64,000 nt of DNA. Origin: Eretmocerus hayati. Lineage: Eukaryota > Arthropoda > Insecta > Hymenoptera > Aphelinidae. Under the pieces are notes generated by a model. That model was not told where the DNA came from and did not search any database. It was given only the letters and a program-made list of their open reading frames with translations. The stretch spans positions 9,307,268-9,371,267 of the forward strand of contig CM056744.1 of the NCBI GenBank assembly GCA_029851415.1. The letters run 5' to 3'. The translations under genes were made by a program, and so were the position numbers. Shown here piece after piece: positions 1-13,535 of this stretch; positions within the stretch are counted from its first letter, which is position 1; every line of letters begins with the position of its first letter.

Positions 1-128
1 GCATCGATATCGATCTTCGCACATCCTCCCTAGCCCACGCCGAGCCTGCTCAAACACGCGTGTACAAATATTTGACTGGATAAAAAAATTTGGATAACAA
101 CAGGCGTGCCGAGTCCGCAGATCTAATT

Positions 129-460
129 GAACTCGGTTGAATGCAATGAAATCGTTTAATAATGAGCTCCAGGGCCATCAGAGTCATCAGACAATGACGG
201 CACTGGACGTAAATATAACCTCAAAGATCTGACAATTAAGCCGGTAAAGTCACTCGCGACTGCTAACAAGACCGAGGGGATTCCTTAGATTTCCCCAGAA
301 CTTATAAATTCATGACTGTGATTGGCTAATTTGAAATGCCGCTCATGATCATGATTGGCTGTTGGCGGTGGGCCGGAAGCCAAAAATGTGCACCACAAGA
401 TTTTCTAAGCGGAGCACTAGATCGAGGTGAAGTGCAATAAAAGCGTTTAAAAAAACTCCA
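129..460 (+). repeat. Imperfect direct repeat pair, about 40 bp each
   Basis: Two blocks (129-172 and about 421-460) share the pattern g-tga-tgcaat-aaa-cgttta-aa--ctccag with scattered mismatches. They flank the CCAAT-rich stretch. Seen directly; the function is unknown, and it may be a short promoter-region duplication or a mobile-element remnant. Confidence 0.35.
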
Positions 461-651
461 GACGCGTCCCAAACCATATCAATCTCTCATACCATATACA
501 TCCTCTCCCACAATCGCCCACAATCGACAAATATACTCCCAAGAACACCAAAAATCATCTTCCAATACCTGACACTACACACACACACATTATATATCGA
601 TGTATCGAACTCTACCCTTATCGTTCAAAAAATACACTGCCAAAACAACTC

Positions 652-652
652 C

Positions 653-696
<44 letters not shown>

Positions 697-697
697 A
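652..697 (+). repeat. (CAA)n microsatellite
   Basis: Uninterrupted CAA trinucleotide run of about 15 units. It produces an artefactual poly-Thr/Asn/Gln reading frame that should not be taken as a gene. Confidence 0.9.
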
Positions 698-950
698 ACA
701 CAATACTACATCGCGGCGAACACCAAAAGCTCGGTCTTATCTCCTCTCACTCGAATCACGACACACGAATTATCAGAAAGTACCATATATACTTTTTTAT
801 CAGACTCCGTGACACATGCAAAAGTTGTCCCATGCAGTATCATGTCCCCCGTATAAGTCTGATACAAGCATGTATACATACAAAAGAACGCCGTAATTGG
901 GCCTTGCGTCTTTTCTCATATACTCGCCCACGCGACAAAACTTTCAGACG

Positions 951-979
951 CACACACATACATACATACATACATACAT
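951..979 (+). repeat. (CA)n/(CATA)n microsatellite
   Basis: A short CA run passes directly into five or six CATA units. Confidence 0.85.
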
Positions 980-3853
980 GGATAATAGTCTTATCGTCTG
1001 CTCTTGGTGAAATTACCGACTATACCTTTAGAGTCTTATCCATAAGCCCTTGGGATGAAATTCTTTGACTAAGGGCTTTTTCTTACTCGTTTCGGGTGAT
1101 ACAAAAAAAACGAATAAGATATACCAATACATATATCTTGCCATTATATATATGTTAGCTATATTTTAATGTGGGAGCGTATGTGGAGCATAGACTTTGA
1201 TTTAGAGGTGTAAGCGGAGGCAGGTAAAATGTATGTATGTGTAGGACAGATGTTTCCGCTGAATTTGATTTATGATTGGTACGCCCTCTTACATATAGTG
1301 GCATGATGCATGAAGTGAGGAATGGGCTGTGTAGATTTTGTTCCTGGGCTTCCGTATTTTGTTAGGTTAGGGGTGAGGTGTTTGTTTCGGTATTGTGAAA
1401 TGAGATTTGGATTGATGAGGAATGAGTTCACTTGGGTGCTAGAGATGTAATAGAGTGACTGATTACGACCTTGTTGGAAGATCTTATGTAATGGATCGGT
1501 TGGTATCCGTGGGAGAATTTTTGGTTGAACTCCAAAGATCAAATGAGTTATGTCTCAAGTAATAAGTCTAGAATGAATGAGTTTTGCATTGTGAAGTCGA
1601 AAGGATTGAAGATTCCGGAAACTGTTAATTAAGTACTCAATGATGAAATCAGATTATTACGAAGATTTGAGACGATTTTTCCGTAAGTCAGAAAATTTTT
1701 GATTCGGCATCAGAAAGTAGTATAAAAATACACGAAGTACAAAAAGTCATTAAAACATAAGACTGACGTCGATTTCGTCAATATTGTACCATCTTGGACT
1801 GTGTTCAGTTCATTTCAAGTTATTCAGATGATCAAAAAACCATCATTGATCCAATCCTTCGATTGAATGAGATGTCATTCCTAATCCATTTTGGGTAAAC
1901 CATCAAAATCAGTCTTCCATTTGAAACTAGAATTCCTGATCCCTGAAAATTGCTCTGTTACAATTTTAATCATAATTATTTTAGATCCATGCATTCAAAT
2001 TCTCGGTTCAGATCGTAGCCCACAACTACAGCTTGAATTGATGTCCAAACCACTAATGGCCTTCAAATCATATTATAATTCGAAGAATTCATGGGTATCC
2101 GGATCTGCATAAGTGCCAACTCTGGTTGAAAGTATTATGGAACCGATTGACTTCCAAGTTACAAATTTTCTCTGGAGTGATATAAGGGAGGCCAACATCA
2201 GTTATCACTCTTGGTTACTATGTCTCAAATCAGCGAATCTGCAGAATTTCCAGTAAATCTCAAGTTCCATTGTTATCGAGTCACATTTCTTGATCATCCG
2301 ACGTCTTTCTATTGTTATCATATTCTACGACAAACTTCCGATGGTTTGATTGATTCTGAAATATATACTACGATGAGGACAGATCATTCATCATGATGAG
2401 TCCGACTGTTTTGATTTCTTTCTTGAGGCTCCAATGGGACGAATTGATTATTTGTAGTCGTATTTATCAATTTTGAAATCAAATGTGAAATCGGCTCATA
2501 TGTACAAAATCGGCATCACAAAAATTGATCCACAATCAACAGATTTTGCGTCTAATATTCACTTTGAGGCCGTTAAAGATACTCGATAAAACTCCTCCAA
2601 AAATACCTAAATAAAATTCAGGAGCAACATAACCTACTCATGCCCTGCATGAACTCCAGTTCTTAATCTTTCATTCAAATCTCACCCACAGAATCAGACG
2701 TACACTGATGTCCAATTTCAATAAAATCCAATATCTACCCGTCACATCAGAGGACGAGAATAATCCTTTTACGCGGGCGGACGTGTCTCGTCAATTTGAT
2801 CCTCTTGGTAAATGTGGGTCGCCGAATAATTTCGTACTTCCAACAGAATACTCTCACCGTATATCCCGTATAGCTACTGATCTGCTGCGCTTCTAAAATT
2901 CATGCATTACGGATGAATCTGAATCAGGATATCGGAGAAATCGTTATATATCCAAAATGCCGTCGCTCCTCGTTTACTTCAATGAGATCTAAATATACAC
3001 ATTCTCGTGAAATTTTCAAATGTCAGAGATAATGTCTACATGAAGAGATTTCGTGGGATGCAGAGAATTTATAATGAGATGAAGTAATTGTGAAGGTATG
3101 TAATGGGTAGATTATCTTAAGCGATGTCCCAGTTTGATTAGTGAGAGGAAGGTACGGTGTCACGAGGTTATATGGGCTAATCAAATTTTAGAAATGAGCA
3201 TATGGATTCCACGGGGTACGATCGTATCTGAAGACGAGACCGAAGCTCACTCAACGATAGCAATTATTGGATTACTGTTAATGGATTTCCGCTTGAGTCA
3301 GATTCTCATACGATTATTTGGCATGGATTCTATACCAATTTGATGATATTCGGAGAAACTATCTGAATTATTGAATTTCAGTGAGAGATTGGCCCAAGCG
3401 CCTCATAATCTGAGACTTATGATTTTGCGATTACACTAATCTCGTAGACATCTCACTATCAGATTGGGATAATAAGCGTGATCAAACATTAACTTTCTAG
3501 ATCGAATTGACTCACTCGAAATGTTGAGTAAATCTGAGGCAAATTTAAATATTTTGGAATGAATTTGGCTAGAAGCATAAAAAAATCAGAATCAAAATGA
3601 TTGAAGTTCTTACGAAATCTTTATTTTCTACGAACACTGCCTACAAATACATTGCAAGCAAGAGTAAATAACATCAAAAATATCTACATTGAACCATTCT
3701 TCCAAACCTTTCGAATATCTATAATCCACGTGCTTAAAATTTTATCACGTCGCAAAATGTATATACCCTACTTCATCATAATAACGGCTCAGAAATCAGA
3801 ATTCAACATTCCAATTCATACCTCAGAAAAGTTCACCTGAATTAAGATGAATG

Positions 3854-4006
3854 TACTCTCTCAACATGAATCAGCTAACATGAACGGATTTTGACCGAAA
3901 ATCAGCTATTTCAGCTGATCTTCAGCTATTTTAGCTTATTTCCAGTGAAAATCCGTCCACGTTAGCTGCAAATCAGCTAAAATAGCTGATTCATGTTGAG
4001 AGAGTA
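3854..4006. mobile_element. Short palindromic MITE flanked by TA
   Basis: The ends are perfect inverted repeats: ctctctcaacatgaatcagc on the left at 3856 and its reverse complement on the right ending at 4004. A TA dinucleotide sits on each side. The body is rich in further 'cagcta' palindromes, so the unit of about 150 bp could fold almost completely. Size, structure and the TA target duplication suggest a Tc1/mariner-type non-autonomous element. A T-rich run (4011-4032) follows. Confidence 0.75.
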
Positions 4007-5154
4007 AATCATTTTTTTTTTTTTATTTTTTTTTAATTAAAATTAAAACTCAGATCCTCAGGATCCAATGGTCATTCACCTGAATGAACTCCTCCTATAC
4101 ACTACCATCTAATTTAAATATCAAGACCCCCAAGATCGTCAAATAAACCAGACCATCGGATGAGAAAAAACGCCTCATCGCCATTATTTTTCTTCACCTC
4201 GCGACGCCATCACTCTAAACCTATAATACATCGAGTCAGCAGATTAACAAATACGGAGGCCCCCCCGCCAAGTATCTCTTGCGTACCAGACAGCGACTCT
4301 CACTCTAAAACTCCTCACTACTCGATCAGTTAAAATGAGACGCGTATATCGTGATGTGGGGGCTCACCTTAAATGGGTCTGGCGCAAGTTTCCGATGAAA
4401 AAGGCTAATTAGTCGCTTAAAAGGGCAAACATGCTTCAAGATATATACGCCAAGTGCATAATGACTCCTCCGCGTTCAAGTTTAAACCAAACCGGACCAT
4501 CATTTTCTGTACACAGGTGTGTATGTACATCGACCGCCTACGACGACATACTTGACTATCAGAATTTATTATATGCAAAAAATATGGAAAAAATGAATGT
4601 ATCAAGTGGTACCATTTTCGATTGACTTCTCTTGAATTTTCCACGCAATCCAAAAGTGGGCAAATCACGAATAGGTTGCAAACTGATGCACTGATGGGAA
4701 AAATAATCTGCAGTAACTGCAGAAGGCCCTTTCAGTAGTTTATACCAAAGTTATCAAGTTCTAGGGTCATCAATCGAGCCATAATATTTTATGACAATCG
4801 ACCCATAGAAATCAACTTAACTCTAAGAATATTTTCTAAGTTCAGCAAGTGCCTCACAAGATTATTTGAGTAAGCGCTGATGTAGCGGATGTTTATTGTC
4901 AATTGAAACGCTATATTTGGTCTCAGGATTTTGATCTATGATCTACCACGTCAGAGGTTAGGTTTGATCGGGCATCTTTCATGACCCCGACATTTTGTAA
5001 GAAATGTTGACCTGTATTTCTTTGTGCACACTGTAACTAGATTATCCTCATATTCAATCCTGAGACGTACAGTGGCATAACTGATAAAATAAAAACTGTA
5101 TTCGTGTGATCACAAGATTGAGTTCGATTTGAGTGATTTACAAGGAACGCTCTG

Positions 5155-6060
5155 TTAACATTCAGTTACCTGGAGTAACAAAAATTTTTCTTCAGCATCA
5201 AAAAGTATAGAACCATCAAGACTTCTACCCATGTAAATGTACCCATCCCAAGCATGAGAAATTTGAGCATCTGTAAACGAAAGTAATTTCATACCATATA
5301 CTTGGCTTCCTTCTTCGACATAAGCATTCTGAACTTGCTTCCCTTTGAATGGCGCAAGCCTCTCAATAATGCAAAAATTCGTTCTCAAAGTGTATCACTG
5401 TTGAGAATTCGATAAGAAACCATTGAACACATTTGATATAAAGAACGTAGGATTTATAACATGACTCACTTCTCAGATGGAACTGTCATCAAGTCTCCGA
5501 GCATCCAATAAGAAAATTGATATATTCTTGGACATTACACATCTGAATATGTCACATTCTATGCCATCCAATGCAAATAAAGATAGTTTCGATTCACGCA
5601 TGAATCGATCATGATATCCCTGGAATATAGTTGAATTAAATGAAAGTCTTACTATGATTTCCACCAAATCTGTATCTCCCAGATAAGGAGCATCGGTTCC
5701 TTTAGAATTTCTTCTCTGAAGATGTACTGACGCATTGGTATAGGCCGTAATCTTATGGAGCTTCAAATCTGTGATCAACGAACTTCACAATGGAGATGGG
5801 AATGCATCTGTGAGACTTTTTGCAGCTCCTTCGGCTTCAACCACTTCTCGCACAATGCTGTCAATCAGGGGCTTACCTTTTCAGTCGATGAGATTTCTTG
5901 ACCACTTGAGTTTTATTTTCCCATTGCAGTAATTTGCTCATCTTGAATAATTATCATCATCATCTCCAGATGGGATATCTTCAAAATCAGACCCGTCCGC
6001 ATCATTTAACCACTCTAGCTCGAATTCCAACAAGTCCCTCCCAACCCTTGAAGAGGTTGA
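5155..6060 (-). pseudogene. Decayed piggyBac-like transposase
   Basis: Three minus-strand pieces in order resemble a piggyBac/PGBD-type transposase. An acidic N-terminal stretch near 6060-5940 (ELEWLNDADGSDFED...) comes first. A middle piece ends at 5473 with CDIFRCVMSKNISIFLL followed by R-x-DD, which recalls the family's conserved FR..MS...F..LL...R.DD segment. A third piece (5388-5155) has ERLAPFKGK, then YGMKLLSFTDA and an IY-x-GR motif, recalling the family's catalytic-core segment. Stops and frame changes separate the pieces, so this is a relic. The family assignment rests on recalled family patterns, not on a search. No terminal repeats were identified. Confidence 0.6.
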
Positions 6061-7400
6061 TTTAAGACATTACATACGTCTAATAATGATTATTTGCTCT
6101 ATCGATTTGCTTCTCATGACTCTAGTACAACAGATCGACGATTTAATGAATGTGATACTTAACAAAACGAAAATTCAAAGAGAATGCCGAAAAATGGATT
6201 CACACGAAGGTCCTGAGTTACAGGAAGAAAGTTCTGATTTCTGGCACGCCAATGTATTTTGGATTGTCATGTTACTACATATCACCAGAACGACTGTACG
6301 GGTTGGAGAATTACTGCAGTATGCTCCATCATTTTCATGCATGAATATGATGTATGATGGATAATCTATGTTGTAACAAGCTACTTAATAACTGGTACTA
6401 TGAGCCATAAGGACTGATTGGATTGACTTTCTATTCTATTGGTGTCAACTGTGATACGAGCTGAACTAAAAACTCTTCACCTCGTGTTTTTTGTTTCAGT
6501 CTGGGTAGGATGGTTTTTGTTAGCTAGAGTAACCCCTAAGTTCTAACTTTGTCCCAAGTTCATTAGTAGCACATGTTGCGCTTAGATAAAATGAGTTGAT
6601 TGTATGTTTCACTATCATAAGAATATATCCCATGTTTCTTGTCATACGAACTTCACAGGTTGAGACATCTTCATGATTACCAAGAACAGTCAGAATATGG
6701 TACAAAAACTGAAGAGGTGTTTGATGATCAATTCTCAGCTGATCCTTTTTCACTGATGAGCATACAGAATTAATTACATCAATTTCTAAGTATTTTGGAG
6801 GTTACGTTACATTCCTACCCGTATTCCTACGTGCACGGGATTTTCCGAAAAAAATTACGAACACAGTTAAAATAATCGTGAGACGTCCGACATTTCAGCC
6901 TATTTATTGCGTATGAGTGTCAAGAAAAATCGACCCTGTTGTCTGGCAAATTTTCAGGTCAAGAATTACATTGGATTGGTGAAAAAGTACGGCAAATCCG
7001 GGTATGCGAGCACTTGTGGGGTAATTTTTACCCTATCAGTATGAAGAGCTGAACGGCACGACATAACTTCGGTAAACGAATCCACCGGTGTCATAGTTAC
7101 GAATTATTAATTAATATGAACGTGACAGTAACAATCTCCATTCTTTTATTCCATAAATTGGCCTTCTATGAGCCGATGGAGCTTCTGCACTCAGCTCTCG
7201 GCATCTCACCCATAACCTCACAAAATAAGAAGATACATTATTTTATTCATTCTGATGAAGATGCCTAAGTTTTTATTCGAGTATCCACAGTGATGGAATC
7301 ATTTGAGACTTGTTGAATCATTTTCATTCTTACACGTGGTAATTTTAACATTGAACAGAGTAATATCACTGTAAGTAGCATGGGAGAAACCATCTCCTTT

Positions 7401-7498
7401 GTACAGGGAAAAATTATCTTACATGCCGGTAAAAATTGGCGCTCCTAACGTGGCGCATCCCCCAATTGCGGGCATGTATAGGGTAATTTTTCCTGTAC
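7401..7498. repeat. 98-bp hairpin (MITE-like)
   Basis: The left arm gtacagggaaaaattatctt (from 7401) and the right arm ending at 7498 are near-perfect reverse complements over about 27 bp. The loop is itself palindromic: aattggcg...cgcatcccccaatt. Two short antiparallel open frames over it are a by-product of the palindrome. Confidence 0.6.
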
Positions 7499-8569
7499 CA
7501 AATTCGAAATTTGCGTCGAAAAATTCTGTACGTGTACTCCTATACAACTATCCAGAACGATATGTTTCGCAGAAAGAGGTTGTAAGAGCGAAAAATTTCC
7601 AGAATGATTCCCGATCAGATCAAGATAATTTTCAGAAATCAAAAGATCTCCATATAACTGATCCATGTACTCCCAAAATCCTAAAAAGAAACGCGTGACC
7701 CCCATCAGCTCGCAATGTGCGGTCTCTAATACACACTCTTTTAGGTTATCCCGCTTACAAAAAAGCTCAAAGTCCCGACTTTTGTTCGATTAATTAAGCA
7801 CTTTCGGGGAGCATTGATCGAGTGAGCACAGAAATTTTCTCTGCTTCTCTCTTGAAAAGGTACAAAAAGGGCCTTGCACGCGCTGCCATCGCCTTGTACG
7901 AGTTAATTGCTACGAAAAAATTGGATTACAGTGTTCGCGCTCGTCGTCGTCTGCATTGGAAATCGCATGCGTGCCTTGACAGCAAAGATTAACCAGCGCA
8001 TGCGCGAAACCTGACATTACCCTTTTTGGTTAGTGTATAGTACTGCAGCATCAGACTCTGGCTACCCCATATCTGTGTCTGACTCTGGTGCTTTTTTTTG
8101 AAAAAGTAGTAGTGTGTAAAGATATGCCAGAATCTATACGATTTTTACGAAATATTCTGGTTAGTCTCATTGTTTAGAGGAGTCATAGAATACTTGGAAT
8201 TTCATGAGAAGTTGTGCTTGTATCGCTGCTAAATCAGCCTTTCCGAAAAGAGCTTCAATAAACGCGGTTAACACTATGTGTGTGTCAAGAGGAGAGAATA
8301 AGTTTCAGAGCGATAGAATCATTCACCTTGCCAGACGCAGCTTTGAAAAACCTTTTTCCGGGGTCGTACCAAGTAGCACCCACAGTATCAAAATTACCCA
8401 ATTTGACGGTACAATTTTTCTTCATCAGTCAAACACATGTAGTTTTGACTTGCATCATCCGATCGCAATCGAAATTCCTCCACAACGTTTCCTGTCTGCT
8501 AGCTGAGCTTCAGAAGGAAACTTTTTAAAACATGTATCTTTACAGAGATACGAAGAGCTTGCGTCGCAT

Positions 8570-8770
8570 TGTCAGCATTCACTGGTCGATGCCCAGTGAA
8601 TTAATGATGAGAATCACTAGAAAGCCCGAATTATGGACTCAGAGACGATATCAGCTACGAATTCCAGGCTTTCACTAGTGAATCTCAGCATTCACTGACC
8701 TCGACCAGTGAATCTTAGAATTCACTAGTGAATGCCCGGCAATCACGAATTTCGGGCTTTCACGGTAACA
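8570..8770. repeat. Palindromic repeat cluster (attcactgg/ccagtgaat)
   Basis: At least five copies of attcact(ag/gg) or its complement occur in 200 bp. An outer inverted pair contains gaaagcccgaa (near 8640 and 8755). It looks like a small foldback or MITE; the exact termini are unclear. Confidence 0.45.
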
Positions 8771-10679
8771 TATACACACTATGGTCTACATACAGATATT
8801 GATGTTATATCATCAATTTCTGATAAAAAATGAGCATTCAGAATATCAGCTATGAGAATGTGCAATAACTGATCCAATAATTAGGGAAATTGTTCATGAT
8901 CGATATTGATCTATGATTTTTCAATTTCATCTGTTCTACCATCTTTATGTGTAGCCATTACAAAAGAATTTTTCCACTCTCTAGGCATTATCCCTTAATT
9001 GATAGATTTTCGATACAGCGATTTTAACGGCTCTAACAATTAATGACTAAGGCTTTTTACAAAAATATTAGGAATTCCACCAGGCCCCGAACAATCATAT
9101 ATTCTTTAATGAAGCAATTTTTTCCAAATGTCATGTTTATACTCAAATCTAATTTCATCAAATTACAATTCTGAGAAATACTTTGAATGGGCCAAGACTG
9201 CTTATAGGAAAATTTGAAGTGACTCGCAAAAAATTCAGAAATGAATGTTCATAATTCGATGTACATGTTGAAAAACAAATTAGTTGTATCGATTCGGGTA
9301 CGATTTGCCCGGATGAAAATCAAATTAAATGAGGGAGATATTCATTGACTCTTAAAGCAACGAATCCTCCGTTATCGCTCTATTTAAGCGTCAAAAATAG
9401 TCTCCAGCGTGAAAAAATACCCTTTCGTAATGTTTTCTTCGTAGTATCAAGGTCCCAAAGCTTCAATAAACTTTCCTAGGTTCACGAAATTATCCCTAAC
9501 ACCCAACTATCACTCATAGAAACAACAAAATTTTAACAAAGAGCGGATTGCTCTTATTCATACGCAAAAAAATCCTAAATCTATCTATCCTTCCACAAAA
9601 TAGCTCGTTAATCTCCAAGCTCAAATCTTACGACCAACTCTCATCTCTTCACCCTATGTGTACAGTATAATATGCATCGCGTGTAGAATGAGCCAATAAT
9701 ACGCGTATCTCAGGTAAGAGGCGGTGCATCCTCGTAAACTTACAAGAAAAAAAAAAAAGAAAAAAAATACGTAACATCAAACGGCAAAGCTTTATATCTC
9801 GCTCCGCCTCCACTCGATGTATTTAATCGAACGATATATTCAAATGGCGGTTATTTTAATCGTTTTCGTTTTTATGACTTATCAAGAATTTGATTTGATG
9901 AAAGCGGCAATGATTGCAAGAATTCCATCTGTATATAGAATATTTTGAATATATAGGAAGTGTATTATTTGAGGGTGTGACTGTTGTAAAGGGAAAATAT
10001 AGAATTGACGATTGATTAAAAAATCGAGTCGATGATTGCAAAATACGTGTGGTCTGTATTGATGTTATAGCTTTTATAGAATGATATATATTTTTTTATT
10101 CAGATTTGAATATGAAATGGAAATTATTTAATGTACTGCTCAGCTTAGAGTCATTAACGGTTTATATTGATGCTCGATCGTTTTTATATGAGATTTCTTT
10201 GGCTTTGAATATGCCTATTAAGGAACAATTCGGATTGATGATATTACTGTTACTGGCTATTTTAGATGATAGGATTCTTTGAGTAATGCCGCAGAATGTT
10301 TTTTGTTTATGCGATCCATTTGCGAATAATTGAGTTGCTTTTGCGACTGTTGATGCTTATGTAAGCTTGAAAAATGTTTCTGAGGAATTATTAGTTTTCA
10401 AATGAATGTTTTTAGACTCCTTGAATGTAGACTGATCCATTCCTTCCGCTATAGCCATCCCACGGGAAATCAATGTACACATTATAAATTGATCCCTAGT
10501 ATAATGTTATGGAAATTTTTATCAATTTCATCTTCCCAAAATCCTCATTAAAATTTTTATATCATTTGCAACGAGCAAAAATGACTGACTACGGCTGCAA
10601 TACTTGATGGATCCTCGATTAAACCAAATTCAATTCATCAGTCTTATACTTCTTTGCCTTGTAAGTAGACGTATAGATT
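8771..10679. other. No gene seen
   Basis: AT-rich sequence with frequent stops in all frames. It contains an A-rich run near 9750-9770. No coding, RNA or repeat feature can be supported by eye. Confidence 0.5.
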
Positions 10680-11415
10680 AGGTTGGGCCGAGAAAGGGAC
10701 ATTTCAGGGTTTTAACATGTTCGGGGTGGCTATACTTGTATTTTCATATATCCATACAAGAAATTCTCTGGAACATGCTGAGAAATGACCAGGCTCGGCA
10801 AGAGACATAAAGTTTGAAACGAAAATGCATGAGAAGTGCCGTTTGAGAGCTCCTTCTATTCACACTTTTCCCTCCCAAATCGGTGTTCTTGGGGATTCTG
10901 CATCCTAAACGACGAACATGCTTACTCAGTGAGCTATATTTTCCTCCTGGTAATTTGACCTCATCAAAACAATCCCGGTGGTTATCAGAAGCGCTGGCGT
11001 ACCTGAAGTGCGATAAAGACCAGTCAAAATGGCTCAATTTTATGAAAAATGGCTGAAAATAGCAAAAATCGTGGATGGATAATTTACCTTACATGCTCTC
11101 TGGCTTTCCGAAACCAACGGGATTGCTTACAGGCGGTCGAAATACCTGGAAAAACATAGATTACTGAGCATGCCTGTCGTTCAAGATGCAGCATCCCCAA
11201 GAATACCGATTTGAGAGGGGAAAGGGCGAATATAGGAACCCTTAAATGGCACGTTACATACATTTTCATTTTAAACTTCATGTCTCTTGCCGAGCCTGAA
11301 AATATCACCTCTTCCCAAGTACCAACATTTTTCTAATAAGTACATATGAATAAACATTTCAAAATTTTCCGTTCCGAAAATGTTGAAATTCAAAAATTTC
11401 CATTGTTTGGGCCAC
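10680..11415. repeat. Diverged long inverted repeat (foldback)
   Basis: Sequence near 10785-10960 (for example gctcggcaagagacat, caaatcggtgttcttgggga) recurs in reverse complement at about 11130-11300 with roughly three quarters identity by eye. The outer parts (ggttgggcc and ggccaccctcg) also pair weakly. It is probably an old foldback transposon. Two antiparallel open frames of 97 and 74 codons are translations of the two arms and are not counted as genes. Confidence 0.55.
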
Positions 11416-12764
11416 CCTCGTATGAATCGATAGAAAAAAGTATTCGCGATTGGGTATAGGTGAGAGGATATCTATCTATCCATCCATCGATTCATCAATT
11501 TTCACTATTAAATTCTATATTAGATACACCATTGAATTTTTTCACAAAGTGATCACACTATAAATGAGTTCCAAAAATTTTGAGGGTAGAACCACTCACA
11601 AGAAAAGCATCAGGTCTGCAGAAAACGGATCTTAATGAAACTCTGGAAATCATCTTTTTTTGGTGAAAAATGGAGATATCTCAAAAAACTTTACTAATCT
11701 GTCAAAATTAGAATCCGACTCATTTCTAAAAATTTACTCTTACAAATTTTACTATTACAAAAATTTTCATCCTCCAGTCCCTGAAAATGCAAACCAGACA
11801 TGCTCTCTGAAACCAGACGATCTCATACGAGTCTTTCACACCTTTAACGAGATAAGCAACCACTCAATACAACCTATATTATATTTATATCGACACTTTT
11901 AGTGCATGTTGCAAACTCTTATCTTGTGGTCTTCGCGTATACGAAAGGCAGCTGAAGGTATATAATACCTACATCAATAAAAAAGGGCCAATTCAAGGTA
12001 TTGGTCACATGGATGATAAATGCCGCTATGGTAAATGAAAATATTCACCTGCTAAAAATTTTTTTTCACACCATCGACGGAATAAGCAGGTGGAGAAGAA
12101 CATAACTCAATCCTATTATCAAGTCTAGATATACTATCGTTTGACACTTGCGGAGTGAATTTAATCTGCTTTATTTTGATCCTGGTATATATTGGAGTTT
12201 CAATAATATTGTGTACAAGCTACGCACAAGCTGTTCTGGAAAGTTCAATTTTATGCGAGCCGTTGATACTTTTTAGAGACGTACATGGAAAAGATGAGAA
12301 AATTTTTTCATTTTCCGATATTTCGTGTGAGTTGGTCTGGTTTTGGAGAGCTTTTCTTTTGATTAAAGGAATTTCTTTGGGTTCCGCGAGTCAAAGCATT
12401 GATTCAATCATAATAATCAAAGTACCGTTCCATAAATTAGACACCACTTTTCATCATATCAAAACCATCTTTAAACATGGCGAAAAATCCTGTGGCAAGT
12501 TTAACAGAGCTTACAATCGTAACTTACAGGTGATCATGTTATTCCTCATAGAATCTGTAAATTGCAGATGTAGCTTCCATTAACTTTTCAACAGGGGCAT
12601 TGAAAAATATGTTAATTGCACCAGGAAATTTCTCTGTATCATTCGATATGGAAAGATCTCACAAAAATTAGTTCATGGCAATTGCGCCATGCCAATGTTT
12701 TAAATACAGTATTCAAGGATGTACCTGACACTGTAACTATCAGATTTCAGGAGTATTTAAAGAA

Positions 12765-12878
12765 GTCTCGATGGCAGCAAGGTTAGAGTTCTCCCCTGTC
12801 AATCAAAAAGACTGGGTTCGATTCCTGGGGCAGGCACCACTGAAATTTTCCCCTAGTATTATCTTCACTGTGTTTTCG
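12765..12878 (+). mobile_element. tRNA-derived SINE fragment
   Basis: An A-box-like word (tggcagcaaggttagag, 12772) and a good B box (gggttcgattcc, 12814) lie about 42 bp apart, the spacing of a tRNA-type internal RNA polymerase III promoter. The block does not fold into an obvious complete tRNA. It runs directly into the left end of the next foldback, which seems to have inserted into or beside it. Confidence 0.5.
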
Positions 12879-13535
12879 CCCTATTGAAAAAAAAAACTTG
12901 TGATGGACATTCCAATGTACATCACGATGTCTCGTGTGATGGACATCATGTTGAACACATAATTTTGTAATTTTTTTTTTGTGATGTTCAGGTCAGGGCG
13001 AGGAACTTGTGATGTCAATTCAGCGCTATTTTCTGCTGTGATGACGTGACAATGAATTTAAAATATCTTTTAGTCTTGTTTGGGTCGTAGCAAGAAATTT
13101 GTGATGTCAATTCAGCGCTGATTATTGTGATGACTTGCCAATGAATTTGTGACTTTTTTTGTGATGTTCCGGTCATGATAGAAATCAGAGAAGTCATCAC
13201 AGAAAATAGTGCTGAATTGACATCACAAGTTTTTCGTCACGACCCGAACATCACAAAAAAATATTGACGTCATCAAAGAAAACAGTCCTGGATTCGCATC
13301 ACAAATTTCTCTTCATGATCTGAACATCTCAAAAAAAAACATCGCAAATTCATTGACAAGTCATCACAGAAAATAGTGCTGAATTGACATCGCAAGATCC
13401 TCGCCATAACCTGAACATCACAAAAAACATTACGAAGTTATTGGAATTCACTACAATGTGTATCTTGATCTCCATCACACGAGACATCGTGATATACATC
13501 GTAATGTCCATCACAAGTTTTTTTTTCCAATAAGG
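12879..13535. mobile_element. 657-bp foldback element with internal repeats
   Basis: The termini are inverted repeats: CCCTATTG followed by an A run and cttgtgatggacatt on the left, and its complement on the right ending ccaataagg. The interior has at least five tandem or inverted copies of a unit built on gtgatgtcaattcagcgct and its complement. No coding potential is visible. The structure resembles a foldback-type or multi-palindromic MITE. A clear target-site duplication was not found. Confidence 0.7.

Larger units (their letters stand above)
1..3853. other. Gene-poor AT-rich stretch
   Basis: No coding gene is supported. The short open frames here lack homology-like motifs; one is only the translation of a CAA microsatellite. 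An imperfect direct repeat, CCAAT-type boxes in inverted form (attggct near 325 and 355) and two microsatellites are visible. The CCAAT boxes and a GCCGGAAG word near 373 could belong to a promoter, but no convincing downstream exon was found. Confidence 0.5.

Noticed and set aside
600..812. 70-codon ATG frame rich in Thr
   Set aside because: It is mostly the translation of a CAA microsatellite; no other coding sign.
12155..12583. 142-codon plus-strand open frame
   Set aside because: Starts only from GTG, has no early ATG, no recognisable motif, and its composition fits chance in AT-rich DNA.
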